Source of the DNA: Xenococcus sp. PCC 7305
Lineage (GTDB): Bacteria; Cyanobacteriota; Cyanobacteriia; Cyanobacteriales; Xenococcaceae
Assembly: GCF_000332055.1 (NCBI RefSeq)
Contig: NZ_ALVZ01000223.1
Location: 20,219 to 84,218, forward strand
Reading direction: 5' to 3'
Length of the DNA: 64,000 bases
The number at the start of each line of letters is the position of its first letter. The first letter of the stretch is position 1. Below the pieces are notes generated by a model, which was not told where the DNA came from, searched no databases, and was given only the letters and a program-made list of their open reading frames with translations. The position numbers and the translations under genes are program-made. Positions 34,218 to 43,534 of this stretch are shown piece after piece.

Positions 34218-35554
34218 AACAACATCAAACATATCATCGTGTCGTAATTGTTGGGGCAGGCTTTGGTGGTTTACAAGCAGCTCAATCTTTGGCCCATAAA
34301 GCAGTGGAAGTTATTTTAATAGATCGCCATAACTATCACAGTTTTATTCCTTTACTCTATCAAGTTGCTACTGCCCAATTAGCCCCTGAACAGGTTGTGG
34401 TACCGATTCGGAATCTGTTGCGCAGCTCGCCCAATGTTAGTTTTGTGTCGGCAAAAGTTGAAACTATTGATTTTCCTGCCAAGATAGTTCAATTGGCAAA
34501 TGAAACTATTTCCTATGATTATTTGGTCTTGGCGACTGGTAGTCGCAGCCAGTTTTTTGGTGTTGAATCGGCAAAAAAATTTGCTTTTCCTCTAAAAAAT
34601 CTTGGTGATGCGATAAACCTGCGTCATCACATTCTGAGCTGTTGTGAGCAAGGTTCAAGAGAATTAGATTTTGCTCGACGGAAAAAACTATTAACTATCG
34701 CTATTGTAGGAGGAGGTGCGACAGGAGTCGAATTAGCGGGCTCGTTAGTCGAGTTGGTCAATGATGCTTTGCTCAAAGATTATCCGAGATTAGATTCTCA
34801 AGACGTGACGATTATTTTGGTGCATTCCGGCGATCGCTTATTATCGGAATTTCCCTCATCTCTGGGTGATTACACAGCAAGTAAGCTGCGTCGTCTGGGG
34901 GTAAAAGTTATGTTGCGCTCCAAAGTTACTTCAGTTTCTGCCCAAGGCTTTGAACTAGATGATGGTACTTGGTTTGCTTCAGCTACGGTTATTTGGGCTG
35001 TGGGAGTCACCGGCGCTATTCCGAAAAGCTTTCCTTTCCCGCAAACGAGTAACCAAGGGAAAATTAAGGTTTCCCCAACCTTACAACTAGCGCAATATCC
35101 AGAGGTTTTTGCCATTGGCGATCTCGCTCAGGTAAATTCCTCCCGTCAAAATTTATCTGGGGTAGCACCAGAAGCTTTGCAGCAAGGGGTCTATGTAGCG
35201 CAAGCTATTACCAAAATTATTCAAGGACATTCTGTGAGGCCTTTTCGCTATTTCAACAAAGGGAGACTGGCTATTATTGGTTGTTATTGCGGAGTGGGGA
35301 AAATTGGCAATCTGCAACTCAGAGGCTTTTTGCCTTGGTTGTTCTGGCTAGCTGTACATTTGGTCTATTTCCCTAATTGGCATAATCGTTTGATGATTCT
35401 GATGAGCTGGCTTCATAGCTATATTTTCCGCGATCGCGCGATGCGATTTATTTTTTCTCCCATCAACCAAGATCGAGAGGGTAGCCCTAAAGGATTAGCT
35501 AGCGCGTCAGGCCAGAGGGCAGATGGCAGAAGTTCTATCTCTCGCATAGTTTAG
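34214..35554 (+). CDS. Type II NADH dehydrogenase (NDH-2-like) FAD oxidoreductase with a repeat-derived tail
   Basis: This 446-residue flavoprotein would oxidise NAD(P)H and reduce quinone without proton pumping. It has the FAD site VVIVGAGFGGLQAAQSL, the NAD site IAIVGGGATGVELAGSL, LYQVATAQLAPEQ, the FAD pyrophosphate loop VFAIGDLAQV and a C-terminal membrane-interaction region (WLFWLAVHLVYFPNWHNRL). After RFIFSP the last ~25 residues (EGSPKGLASASGQRADGRSS) are encoded by repeat-like DNA, including a GCAGATGGCAGAAG heptamer motif also found at 36084. The tail is probably a late addition. Translational coupling to the anti-sigma gene suggests sigma-controlled expression. Confidence 0.9.
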   Translation: MKQHQTYHRVVIVGAGFGGLQAAQSLAHKAVEVILIDRHNYHSFIPLLYQVATAQLAPEQVVVPIRNLLRSSPNVSFVSAKVETIDFPAKIVQLANETISYDYLVLATGSRSQFFGVESAKKFAFPLKNLGDAINLRHHILSCCEQGSRELDFARRKKLLTIAIVGGGATGVELAGSLVELVNDALLKDYPRLDSQDVTIILVHSGDRLLSEFPSSLGDYTASKLRRLGVKVMLRSKVTSVSAQGFELDDGTWFASATVIWAVGVTGAIPKSFPFPQTSNQGKIKVSPTLQLAQYPEVFAIGDLAQVNSSRQNLSGVAPEALQQGVYVAQAITKIIQGHSVRPFRYFNKGRLAIIGCYCGVGKIGNLQLRGFLPWLFWLAVHLVYFPNWHNRLMILMSWLHSYIFRDRAMRFIFSPINQDREGSPKGLASASGQRADGRSSISRIV

Positions 35555-35611
35555 GGAATTACATCTAGTAAAAAGACTTATTAAACTTATAACTCAAAGG
35601 AGATTTAAACC

Positions 35612-36022
35612 ATGACAAATACTATGACTCAAACAACAAAATCTAAAACCAATTTTCAGGTTTATTCCCTACTAATTATTCGTTTAACTCTAGTGGCAAT
35701 TTTCCTCTATCACGGATTACCAAAGGCGATTTTTTGGTCTATGGCAACGGAAAAATTCGTCGGATTTGGTCTTCCTGGTTTCTTGGGGCCAATCACGGGG
35801 ATTGCTGAGGTGGTTGCCAGTGTGGCACTGTTGTTTGGTCGTTTCTGGAAAGCAAGCAATTTAGTCTTATTATTTATCATTGCCGGGGCTATTGTCACAG
35901 TTCAGCTACCTGGATTTTTGGAAAATGCTAAAAAAGTCGCGGGGTTAGAAAGAGATTTGCTGATTTTGGTTGGGCATATCACCTTACTTGCTTTTCCTCC
36001 CCAAAAACCCGACACAAAATAG
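35612..36022 (+). CDS. DoxX family membrane protein
   Basis: The 136-residue protein has four predicted helices, with the DoxX signature LIIRLTLVAIFLYHGLPKA, PGFLGPITGIAEVVASVALLFGRF and LILVGHITLLAF. DoxX proteins are small quinol- or thiosulfate-linked or otherwise redox-associated membrane proteins of mostly unknown detail. A strong ribosome binding site (AAAGGAGAT) stands before ATG 35612. As last gene after NDH-2, a redox partnership is plausible. A short heptamer array and the convergent two-component locus follow. Confidence 0.88.
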   Translation: MTNTMTQTTKSKTNFQVYSLLIIRLTLVAIFLYHGLPKAIFWSMATEKFVGFGLPGFLGPITGIAEVVASVALLFGRFWKASNLVLLFIIAGAIVTVQLPGFLENAKKVAGLERDLLILVGHITLLAFPPQKPDTK

Positions 36023-36083
36023 ATACTAGGCACATTTCGGCGATTTACTTATTCGTAAAGACTGGTTTTAGGTTCAAAATCAT

Positions 36084-36105
36084 CTGCCCTCTGCCTTCTG
36101 CCTTC
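36084..36105. repeat. Short tandem repeat (CTGCCTT type)
   Basis: Three units of CTGCCCT/CTGCCTT stand in the 86-base convergent gap. The reverse complement matches the repeat-derived 3' end of the NDH-2 gene (35511-35532). Confidence 0.7.
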
Positions 36106-36108
36106 GTT

Positions 36109-38001
36109 TTAAGAATGCTCAAGATTGAGGCGATTGATAATTCTATTTGCTAGCTGTGGCGCGACAACTGGTTTGTTAATAAAATCATTAGCGCCACTGG
36201 CAAATACTTGATCAGAAATGCTTGTGTCGTTATGAATACTTAAAAACATAACAGGAAGTTTGCACCAGTAAGTGTGAGTGCGCAGCACTTTACATAGTTC
36301 AATGCCACTTAAGTAAGGCATCTCAATATCTAATACTAATAAATCAGGGTCGATAGCTTGCAAGACTTCCCAGAATTGTCGAGGATCATCTAGAGTAGTC
36401 AGTTTGAATCTCCAAGGTTTCAGTAGATCAGGTAATATTTGCAACAGCTCTACATCATCATCGACAATCATAATTTTTTTGCCTGGGGACGAATGTTGTG
36501 ATGCTTTTTGGAAGATAGAAATAATTTGACTAGCCCGAATAGGTTGGGTGAGATACAATCTGCCGCCATGTCTAGCAACTTGTAGCCGATCTTGAAAGCG
36601 ATCGCGATCGGCAATTACGATAACTGGTATTGATGGAATAAGTAAATTAAATTCTGCAATTAACTCTAAATATTCTGATAGGGAATTTTGTGACTTCGAA
36701 TCCTCCTCAAAAGAGATATTGAGCATAACTGCATCTGGAAGTTTTTTCCCCTGAGATTGTTGTTCGTCCAGCCAGATTTTGACCGATTTCGGATTGGTAA
36801 TTATTTTGGTATTGATCCCTTGAATTTGAGCTTCTGCTATCAATTCTTCGTTTAAGTGATGATCGTCGTTGACAATTAGTAAACAGGGCGAATTCTGTGC
36901 TAATTGTTGGCTTATTTGATGGGTAATATTTGGTTGTTCGGTGACCTGTTTTTGCAAAGCCTCTAATTTGTCAAGTAACTGTAATAGTTGCTGAGGCTCA
37001 TGGCTTAGGTCTTCTTGTAATAATTGTTCTAATTCTCGGGCTAGTTTAGAAGCTCTATTTAACCCAAATTGCCCTAAATTGCCTGCCAAACTATGGGCTA
37101 CTACGATTGCCGATACGCGATCACTTGTTTCCAGATTGCCGATCTGAAGAGATGCTACAGCTTGGGACAAGATTTTTAATTGCTTTTCTCTTTTGGGTTG
37201 ATATTTCTCCCAAATAGAAGCTAGCGCAGCTATATGTTGCATTTTTTTATCTGGTTTATTTTCTGGGATAATTGACGGCTGAGGAGATCTCTTTATTGAA
37301 TGGTCTATCGCAGCATTATGATCACTCTTCAAGGGCTTCAGACAATAGCCTTGTCCGCGGATTGTGGTAATAAAATCTGTCGGCAGTCCAGCTAGTTTTA
37401 GTTTTTGACGCAAACGGCGCATATGAGAGCGGACCGTAGCATCAGCCGGATATTCTGTAGATGACCAGAGATGATCCATAATTTCTTCGATACTTAGAAC
37501 CTCTTGGCTATGTCGCAGCAACAATTCTAATAGTCGATATTCTTTAGCTCCCAGGCTTATTGGTTCTTCTTGATAGGTAACCGTACAATTACAAGGATTG
37601 AGTTGCAATTGCCCCCAACTCAAAATAGGAAAAAAATCACAGTTCATTCGGCGGAGTAAAGCGCGAATGCGAGCTGCTAATTCTTCAGTGTCAAAAGGTT
37701 TACATATATAATCATCGGCTCCAGAATCGAGACCTCTAATTTTGTTTTGACTCCCATCACGGGAGGTCAATAGGATAATAGGATTATTTAACCCGCTCGT
37801 TCGGAACTGCTGGCATAGGGTAATGCCATCAAGTTTTGGTAGAGACCAATCGAGAATCATTAAATCGTAGCTATAGGTGGAGCCATAAATCCAGCCCTGT
37901 TCCCCATCTTTGGCAACATCAATCGCATAATTCTGTTGTTCCAGATTTCTCGTTAACAACTCAATTAAAACTTCATCATCATCAACTAATAAAATTCTCA
38001 T
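36109..38001 (-). CDS. Composite response regulator: REC - winged helix - HPt - degenerate REC - REC
   Basis: The 630-residue protein starts with a receiver (phospho-acceptor D51 in LMILDWSLP, K101). An OmpR-type winged-helix DNA-binding domain follows (~125-222, ending TTIRGQGYCLKP), then an HPt helix bundle with H303 in VVAHSLAGNLGQFG. A receiver-like domain at ~373-500 has Asn428 in place of the phospho-acceptor (AVMLNIS), and a full C-terminal receiver carries D558 (LLVLDIEMP) and K610. Phosphate could thus pass between a kinase, the HPt and two active receivers, with the middle receiver as a structural or protein-binding module. It is the last gene of the kinase operon, 30 bases after the small response regulator. 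Direct DNA targets are unknown. Confidence 0.92.
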   Translation of the reverse strand: MRILLVDDDEVLIELLTRNLEQQNYAIDVAKDGEQGWIYGSTYSYDLMILDWSLPKLDGITLCQQFRTSGLNNPIILLTSRDGSQNKIRGLDSGADDYICKPFDTEELAARIRALLRRMNCDFFPILSWGQLQLNPCNCTVTYQEEPISLGAKEYRLLELLLRHSQEVLSIEEIMDHLWSSTEYPADATVRSHMRRLRQKLKLAGLPTDFITTIRGQGYCLKPLKSDHNAAIDHSIKRSPQPSIIPENKPDKKMQHIAALASIWEKYQPKREKQLKILSQAVASLQIGNLETSDRVSAIVVAHSLAGNLGQFGLNRASKLARELEQLLQEDLSHEPQQLLQLLDKLEALQKQVTEQPNITHQISQQLAQNSPCLLIVNDDHHLNEELIAEAQIQGINTKIITNPKSVKIWLDEQQSQGKKLPDAVMLNISFEEDSKSQNSLSEYLELIAEFNLLIPSIPVIVIADRDRFQDRLQVARHGGRLYLTQPIRASQIISIFQKASQHSSPGKKIMIVDDDVELLQILPDLLKPWRFKLTTLDDPRQFWEVLQAIDPDLLVLDIEMPYLSGIELCKVLRTHTYWCKLPVMFLSIHNDTSISDQVFASGANDFINKPVVAPQLANRIINRLNLEHS

Positions 38002-38031
38002 GTCTTAAAAAATTAAATTAAACAACAAAGC

Positions 38032-38412
38032 TTAAAAATTCCATCCTAGTATTTTGGCAATTTGACTAGCAAGAGTCATCGCATTAAATGGTTTAGTGAT
38101 TATATCGGCGACTCCGAGATTGCGAAATTGCTCTTTCTCGACAGCTTGAGTTTTGGCTGTGAGAAAAATTACGGGAATTGCGCTAGTTTTGGCATTAGAT
38201 TTGAGGCGGGACAAGGTGGCAATCCCATCCATATCGGGCATCATGATGTCGAGCAGAATAGCATCAGGTTGGCGGTGTGTAGCTAAATTAATGCCTTCAG
38301 TTCCTGAAGATGCCGTTTCTACTTGCCACCCAGCTTCAATTTCGATGCCGATCTGCACTACCTCTTGAATAGTCTCTTCATCATCAATTAGTAAAATGTT
38401 TTTTTCAGCCAT
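38032..38412 (-). CDS. Single-domain response regulator
   Basis: The 126-residue stand-alone receiver has the acid pair DDEE at the start, phospho-acceptor D55 in ILLDIMMPD, the T of FLTAKT and K107 in ITKPFNA. There is no output domain, so it probably serves as a phosphate shuttle or phosphate sink. It overlaps the kinase gene by eight bases and precedes the composite regulator, which fits a kinase - shuttle - HPt - effector relay. Confidence 0.94.
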   Translation of the reverse strand: MAEKNILLIDDEETIQEVVQIGIEIEAGWQVETASSGTEGINLATHRQPDAILLDIMMPDMDGIATLSRLKSNAKTSAIPVIFLTAKTQAVEKEQFRNLGVADIITKPFNAMTLASQIAKILGWNF

Positions 38413-40528
38413 GATCTTTGCTCTCTAATTGAATTAGTTCGGGTAAAGTAAAGTAAAAAGTGCTGCCTTTATCCAGACAACTTTCTACCCAAATTTGACC
38501 CCCATGTCCTTCGACAATCTGACGACAAATAGCTAATCCTAAACCCGTGCCGCCTTTTTTCCGCGAATCAGAAGAGTCTACTTGTTGAAACCGCTCAAAA
38601 ATGGTTTCTAGTCGGTCCTCAGGGATGCCTTGTCCTTGATCTTGAACTGCAAAAGTTATGGGAGAAACCGTTTGCTGTTGCTTGCCATTTGTCTGACGGT
38701 GATTTTTGGTTGCGGATATCACGATCATGCTGTTGGGGGGAGAAAATTTAATTGCATTGCTCAAAAGATTCGTCAGCGCTTGTACGATATAGTCGCGGTC
38801 TGCCCAAACAATAAAGTTATTTGGTTGAATCGAAATCCGAATGGCCTGTTCTTGCGCTAGGGTTTCCATGGTTTGTACAGCTTCGAGGATCAGCTCTTCA
38901 GCTTGGGCGGCTTGCTTGTTCATGGTGATTTTGCCCGACTGAATTCTTTGTAAATCAAGAACATTGTTCACTAGATGAACCAGGCGCTCGGTTTGCTCGT
39001 CGGCAATTTGGAGCATTCGTTGTCCTTTCTTCGAAAGACTGCCTAGCTTTCCCGTTGCCAAAATCTTGAGAGAACTATGAATCGAAGTTAGGGGTGTTCT
39101 CAGTTCGTGGCTAACGACGGAAATAAACTCGTCTTTCATTCTTTCGATCGCTTTGCGATCGCTGATATCACTGGTCAGAGCAAAAAATCCTTGGATAATA
39201 TGGTCTTCCTGAATATGGGGAATATAGGTAATGCTCAGCGAATGCATACAGCCGTCTTGAAGAATGAGATCTCTTTCATAGGTTACCATCTCACCAGTTA
39301 ATACAGTTTCTATATGGGGTTTAATTTGTTTATATTCTGTCTCTCCGTGAACTTTGAGCAAATGAGAGTTTTGAATTTCTCGGGGCGATAATCCTAACCA
39401 AATTTTATAAGCTTCATTGTTAAAGCGATAATGCTGCTGCCGATCTACATAGGCAATTAAAACTGGTAAGCCATTGGCAATGAGACGCAATTGCTCTTCG
39501 CTGTGACGTAAAGCAGCTTCTGCCTCTAGGCGATCGCTCATCTCCTGCTGTAAATTGTGATTAGCTTGACTCAATTTAGCAGTTCTCTCCGCGACTAATC
39601 CTTCTAAGTTTTCAAGTAGTTCGGCTTGGGATAAGGCAATTCCAATTTGATCTGCTAGTTGGCGCATTAGTTCCAATTCAAAGTCAGTCCAGGTTCTCGT
39701 GGCTTGGCATTGATGGGCAATTAGTAACCCCCAGAGTCGATCTTCTCGGGGAGTCTTCTTGGGAAATTGGGCATTTTGCAGAATTGGCACCACGAGCTTG
39801 GATTTAATTTGCCATTCGTCCATAAATTCAATCAGACATTCGGCTAAATTGGCATCAGTGGAGCGCACATCTGCGATCGCGATAACCCGGCCTTGGGAAT
39901 AGAGTTGGCGATAATCTTCAGGAAAAACTTCCTCGGGAAACTTAACCCCCAGAATAGGCTTAAATTCTGGTAATACTGCTTCGCGAATCGGCATCCCCGT
40001 GCCATTGGTGAAAACTTGATAAATGAGTACACGATCTGCCTGTAAAATTCTTTGAACTTCGCTAACTGCAGTTTGTAGAATCTCTTGGAGCTGTAGAGAT
40101 TGGCGAATTTTGAGGGTGACTTCAGCAAATAACTCAACTCTTTGGTGGTGCAGCTCTAATTCTGCGATCGCTGAATTTTGAAAACTACTCATGTCCTGTA
40201 AAATTAGCAAGTTATAGCTGGGTAGCAAATTCTGAACTTGGCTATACTCGGCAATTTTGGCCTCCCCTTGATCTTGTTTAATTTTAATTTTTGCTCGACC
40301 CTGAACCTGTGGCCAATTGAGGGGCAATTCTAAAAAATCAGCAATTTTATGATTTAATAAATTTTTTTTCTTGCGTCCTAATAACTTACAAGCAGCAGGA
40401 TTGACCTCCATTATGCGATCGCTTTTATCCAGGATAATAATCGCTTCTAATGAATTCCTAAAAACCGCCTCAAACAATATTTTTTTGCTAGGAGACTTTT
40501 TTCTTGGGGATTTCTTTGCTCCCGCCAT
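38405..40528 (-). CDS. Cytoplasmic PAS-GAF-PAS sensor histidine kinase
   Basis: The 707-residue soluble kinase has a PAS domain at ~18-110, a phytochrome-like GAF domain at ~140-305 (ILQADRVLIYQ, LWGLLIAHQC), a coiled coil at ~305-345, a second PAS at ~345-455, then a kinase core with H474 in SVVSHELRTPL and nucleotide-binding motifs NLLSNAIKFS, DQGQGIP and GGTGLGLAICRQIVEGHGG. No membrane helices are seen. The GAF has Cys231 near the place of the bilin-binding cysteine of cyanobacteriochromes (ECLIEFMDEW), but the usual following His is Leu, so bilin binding is doubtful. It heads a three-gene signalling operon. Confidence 0.93.
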   Translation of the reverse strand: MAGAKKSPRKKSPSKKILFEAVFRNSLEAIIILDKSDRIMEVNPAACKLLGRKKKNLLNHKIADFLELPLNWPQVQGRAKIKIKQDQGEAKIAEYSQVQNLLPSYNLLILQDMSSFQNSAIAELELHHQRVELFAEVTLKIRQSLQLQEILQTAVSEVQRILQADRVLIYQVFTNGTGMPIREAVLPEFKPILGVKFPEEVFPEDYRQLYSQGRVIAIADVRSTDANLAECLIEFMDEWQIKSKLVVPILQNAQFPKKTPREDRLWGLLIAHQCQATRTWTDFELELMRQLADQIGIALSQAELLENLEGLVAERTAKLSQANHNLQQEMSDRLEAEAALRHSEEQLRLIANGLPVLIAYVDRQQHYRFNNEAYKIWLGLSPREIQNSHLLKVHGETEYKQIKPHIETVLTGEMVTYERDLILQDGCMHSLSITYIPHIQEDHIIQGFFALTSDISDRKAIERMKDEFISVVSHELRTPLTSIHSSLKILATGKLGSLSKKGQRMLQIADEQTERLVHLVNNVLDLQRIQSGKITMNKQAAQAEELILEAVQTMETLAQEQAIRISIQPNNFIVWADRDYIVQALTNLLSNAIKFSPPNSMIVISATKNHRQTNGKQQQTVSPITFAVQDQGQGIPEDRLETIFERFQQVDSSDSRKKGGTGLGLAICRQIVEGHGGQIWVESCLDKGSTFYFTLPELIQLESKDHG

Positions 40529-40629
40529 GGTAAAAACACAATTACTTTTGTTAAATAACTTTAACTTGAATCAATCTTTGTTAAAGAATAATTTCATCAA
40601 AATTAATCAAATAGCTCAAACTAAAGTTG

Positions 40630-41400
40630 TTAGTAATTTTCGTTTAAGTAATTTTCAATATTTAAAGGACAATCAAAAAGCATTTGACTCATATAGCGAT
40701 CTGTCCAGGTTGAACCCAAAGACTTTTCCAAAACTCTTCTTGTCTTGTCGTTCTGTTGTTGTTGAGTGCAGTAGTAATGTTGACCCAACAAGATTTGAGC
40801 CTTGCCTACTAGAGATGAGATTTGCGGTTTCGCCAGAGCAATTTGGCAATGAAGAGTTAGATATTGCTGAACACGATGAAAAAATAGCTGTTCTTCATCG
40901 TGATCTCCGGGACGGACAAACAGACAAAATTCTGAAAAAATTCTTCCCCATTCTGGCAAAGCACGGGGCTGGGAAAAATCTAATTGTGGCAGATCCTGCA
41001 AAAAATCTCGATAGGAGCTCGGCAATAGGTGATCGCTGTTGACAGGAGACAGATCAACGATCGCCGCTCCAATACCCATTTTACTGGCAACTAAATCAAC
41101 TCCAAATATTGGCAGATCATAATTGGCCCGAGGAAACATCACGCAATGCAAGATGTCCAAGCGATCGCCAACCTTGGCTAATTCTAGATGCAACTTGCGA
41201 AATTGAGTTGTTTGATAACAGTGATTTTCGATAATCAACTTTTCTCCTTCAAGATTACCTTCTACATAACCGAGGTTTTGAGGAATGTCGTAGGGAGATG
41301 GCTCTAGGTGCAATTGCCATTGATCCTCAATAAAGTTCGCCAGTTGACGAATCAGTAAATATTGATTTTCTCTCAGAGAAGGCTTGATTATAGTAACCAT
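40630..41400 (-). CDS. pcyA: Phycocyanobilin:ferredoxin oxidoreductase
   Basis: The 256-residue enzyme reduces biliverdin IXalpha by four electrons from ferredoxin to phycocyanobilin, the phycocyanin chromophore. It matches Synechocystis PcyA in many blocks: NLGYVEGNLEGEKLIIEN, CYQTTQFRKLHLELAKVG, ILHCVMFP with catalytic H85, FGVDLV with catalytic D102, AIVDLSP, EWGRIFSEFCLF and NDKTRRVLEKSLGSTW. These are PcyA rather than PebA/PebB features. It lies 103 bases downstream of cpcD in the same orientation, so chromophore supply and apoprotein genes may be co-transcribed. Confidence 0.96.
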   Translation of the reverse strand: MVTIIKPSLRENQYLLIRQLANFIEDQWQLHLEPSPYDIPQNLGYVEGNLEGEKLIIENHCYQTTQFRKLHLELAKVGDRLDILHCVMFPRANYDLPIFGVDLVASKMGIGAAIVDLSPVNSDHLLPSSYRDFLQDLPQLDFSQPRALPEWGRIFSEFCLFVRPGDHDEEQLFFHRVQQYLTLHCQIALAKPQISSLVGKAQILLGQHYYCTQQQQNDKTRRVLEKSLGSTWTDRYMSQMLFDCPLNIENYLNENY

Positions 41401-41503
41401 TATTATAAAAATAAATTATTAACGTTGCTTCGTTCCTGAAGGCAGAAGTTTTAGCTTGACCACTTTTAACTTCTACCCTCGGTTTAATTGATTTTAAGAA
41501 TCA

Positions 41504-41770
41504 TTATTCATCATTTGCTGCATCCTCCCCAGTGCTAGAGAGCCCAAGGGGTTGAATATCAACAATTTTTCCTCCCATTTTGCCAATACGCAGCATTTCT
41601 TCATTCATGCGGTTGTAAGGAACTCGCACAAATACACTATTACTGCTGCGGACAGGATAATCATTCCCGTCATTATTGTCATTTTGTCTTAATCCAGTTA
41701 CTTCATAAACGAAAACTCGATTCTGAGAAGATGAACTGGAACTTCCTCCAATCAAAGAACTGCCTAACAT
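41504..41770 (-). CDS. cpcD: Phycobilisome rod-capping linker CpcD
   Basis: The 88-residue protein has the CpcD-domain sequence RVFVYEVTGLRQN...FVRVPYNRMNEEMLRIGKMGGKIVDIQPL, which caps the distal end of the phycocyanin rod. An N-terminal serine-rich stretch (GGSSSSSSQ) is somewhat unusual. It is the last structural gene of the cpc operon, 36 bases after the rod linker gene. Confidence 0.95.
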   Translation of the reverse strand: MLGSSLIGGSSSSSSQNRVFVYEVTGLRQNDNNDGNDYPVRSSNSVFVRVPYNRMNEEMLRIGKMGGKIVDIQPLGLSSTGEDAANDE

Positions 41771-41806
41771 AATCTTAACTATCTCCTTAAATAAGTTATT
41801 TATTGT

Positions 41807-42667
41807 TTAGGCCAAAGTAACGCTAGCAACTTTGCCGCCCATCTTATTGATTCTTTGCAAAGTTGGGGTCAGTTGCTCATAGGACACCAACAGAGCACGG
41901 CTAGCACGACGTACTTTAGGGTAACCAGCCAAACTCATACCAGCTATTTCGACACGATACACCCGGCCTTCTTTGTTTGAACTTCTAAAAGTCCGTTCTG
42001 GGGTCGTGCCTTTGCTAGAGTCGCGATAAGCCCAGCCATTGGTCCCTCCCGAAGGTGCAACTACTGCTGAAGCATTATTAGCGGCTAGCTCTTTGGCCAA
42101 ACGGGTAGGTTTGCCGGCGACTTGGGCGCGATCGCTATTGGCATAACCACGATACAGTTGGAACATCCGAGTAAAGCCGACGGTTTTTTGTTGGGTTTGC
42201 GTGTTAAACCCTCTGTAGTAGGGAACGATATTCTCGCCAAAACTTGCTTCATATTCGGCCGAATCGATATAATCATCGATATCAGCTTCAAAGCCTTTAT
42301 TTTGATAGAGATCAAGATGATAAATAAACTCAGATTCATCATAGGGTGCACGACCCAACAGATGTTTGAAATTTAATTCAATAACTCTAGTTTGAAAATT
42401 GTCATAAAGAAATTTTTTCTTATACAGTTCCGATTTGGCAACCGCCCGAACAAAATCTCTAACGGTAAGCGAACCGTTACTGAGTAATGATTCAGTAGCC
42501 GTCAAGCGCTCAGACAACATAATATAGTCATTGCCCAAAACTTGACGATAAACTGCATTAATAACCGCATTCGCCTCATCCTGACTCCAATCAGGACGTA
42601 ATTCTAAAGGCTTGCGATCGCTAAAAGCAGAAACCCCCAAACGAGATGCTGCTGTTGTAATAGCCAC
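41807..42667 (-). CDS. cpcC: Phycocyanin-associated rod linker (second copy)
   Basis: The 286-residue linker has an N-terminal phycobilisome-linker domain (~18-180: [71 protein letters not shown]) and a C-terminal CpcD-like domain (~228-286: [12 protein letters not shown]...[28 protein letters not shown]). It joins phycocyanin hexamers in the rod. The start is GTG 42667 with no in-frame ATG nearby. It is a tandem paralogue of the 42719-43534 gene; the two probably occupy different rod positions. Which one corresponds to CpcC1 or CpcC2 is uncertain. Confidence 0.94.
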   Translation of the reverse strand: MAITTAASRLGVSAFSDRKPLELRPDWSQDEANAVINAVYRQVLGNDYIMLSERLTATESLLSNGSLTVRDFVRAVAKSELYKKKFLYDNFQTRVIELNFKHLLGRAPYDESEFIYHLDLYQNKGFEADIDDYIDSAEYEASFGENIVPYYRGFNTQTQQKTVGFTRMFQLYRGYANSDRAQVAGKPTRLAKELAANNASAVVAPSGGTNGWAYRDSSKGTTPERTFRSSNKEGRVYRVEIAGMSLAGYPKVRRASRALLVSYEQLTPTLQRINKMGGKVASVTLA

Positions 42668-42718
42668 GTATGATTCTCCTTAGTATTTGTAGATCAAGAG
42701 CTGTGGTTGAAAGTCAGA

Positions 42719-43534
42719 TTAAGCAGGAGTCAGACTCTCAATACGACCACCTTGTTTATTAAGTTTTTGTAGGGTTGCGGAAAGTCTTTCGTAGGGCACG
42801 ACATATTCTTGGAAACTACGACGTATTTGAGGTGAGTTTCCTGGTGCGCCCTGGGCGACTCGCAAACGATATAAATTCCCTCTAGCAGTAGTTGTGGTTC
42901 CTGAAAGAGAACCTCTGCCGCCAGGATTATTCACCGGAGTTGCCATGTTACGAGCTAAATCGTAGGTTAGGCGAGGACTACCCGTATTGCCTTGGGCGCG
43001 ATCGCTATTGGCATAACCTTGATATAGTTGGAACATCCGGGTAAAGCCCACTGTTTTCTGGCCTTTCTGGGTCGCAAAACCTCGGTAGTAAGGGACAATA
43101 TTATCGCCAAAACTTTGAGTATACTCTTCAGAGTCGATATAGGAGTCTATGTCTACTTCGAAACCCTGACTCTGATAAATGTCTAGATGCTCGATAATCT
43201 CGGTCTCATCATAGGGTGCTCGACCAAGAATATGTTTAAAATTTAATTCGATAGTCCGAGGATGATAGTTGTTATAGAAAAATTTTGACTTATATAATTC
43301 TGACTTGGCAACCGCTCTGACAAACTCCCGCAGAGAAATTTTGCGATCACACAGTAGAGACTCAGCGCTAGTAAGACGCTCAGACTTCATCAGATGATCA
43401 TTGCCCAAAAGCTGTCGATAAACTGCTGCGATCGCAATTTTAGCCTCTTCCTGGCTCCAATCAAACCGCAGTTCCACAATGCTAGTTTCGTCAAAGGCAG
43501 AAATCCCTAGACGAGCTGCTGCTGAAATTACCAC
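42719..43534 (-). CDS. cpcC: Phycocyanin-associated rod linker (first copy)
   Basis: The 271-residue linker has the same two-domain plan as its neighbour: linker domain ~18-178 ([55 protein letters not shown]) and CpcD-like C-terminus ([12 protein letters not shown]...[28 protein letters not shown]). The middle linker (res ~180-210) is shorter than in the other copy. It starts at GTG 43534 with AGGAGCAT upstream. A 172-base gap with repeats separates it from cpcA, which could reduce linker expression relative to the far more abundant cpcBA products. Confidence 0.94.
   Translation of the reverse strand: MVISAAARLGISAFDETSIVELRFDWSQEEAKIAIAAVYRQLLGNDHLMKSERLTSAESLLCDRKISLREFVRAVAKSELYKSKFFYNNYHPRTIELNFKHILGRAPYDETEIIEHLDIYQSQGFEVDIDSYIDSEEYTQSFGDNIVPYYRGFATQKGQKTVGFTRMFQLYQGYANSDRAQGNTGSPRLTYDLARNMATPVNNPGGRGSLSGTTTTARGNLYRLRVAQGAPGNSPQIRRSFQEYVVPYERLSATLQKLNKQGGRIESLTPA

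Noticed and set aside
36109..40528. Cyanobacteriochrome annotation for the kinase
   Set aside because: The GAF lacks the Cys-His pair and the DXCF motif, so it was kept as an ordinary GAF and only noted as a test.
40371..41042. Plus-strand open frame of 223 codons across the kinase start and pcyA
   Set aside because: It is antisense to two clear genes, and its translation has no recognisable features.
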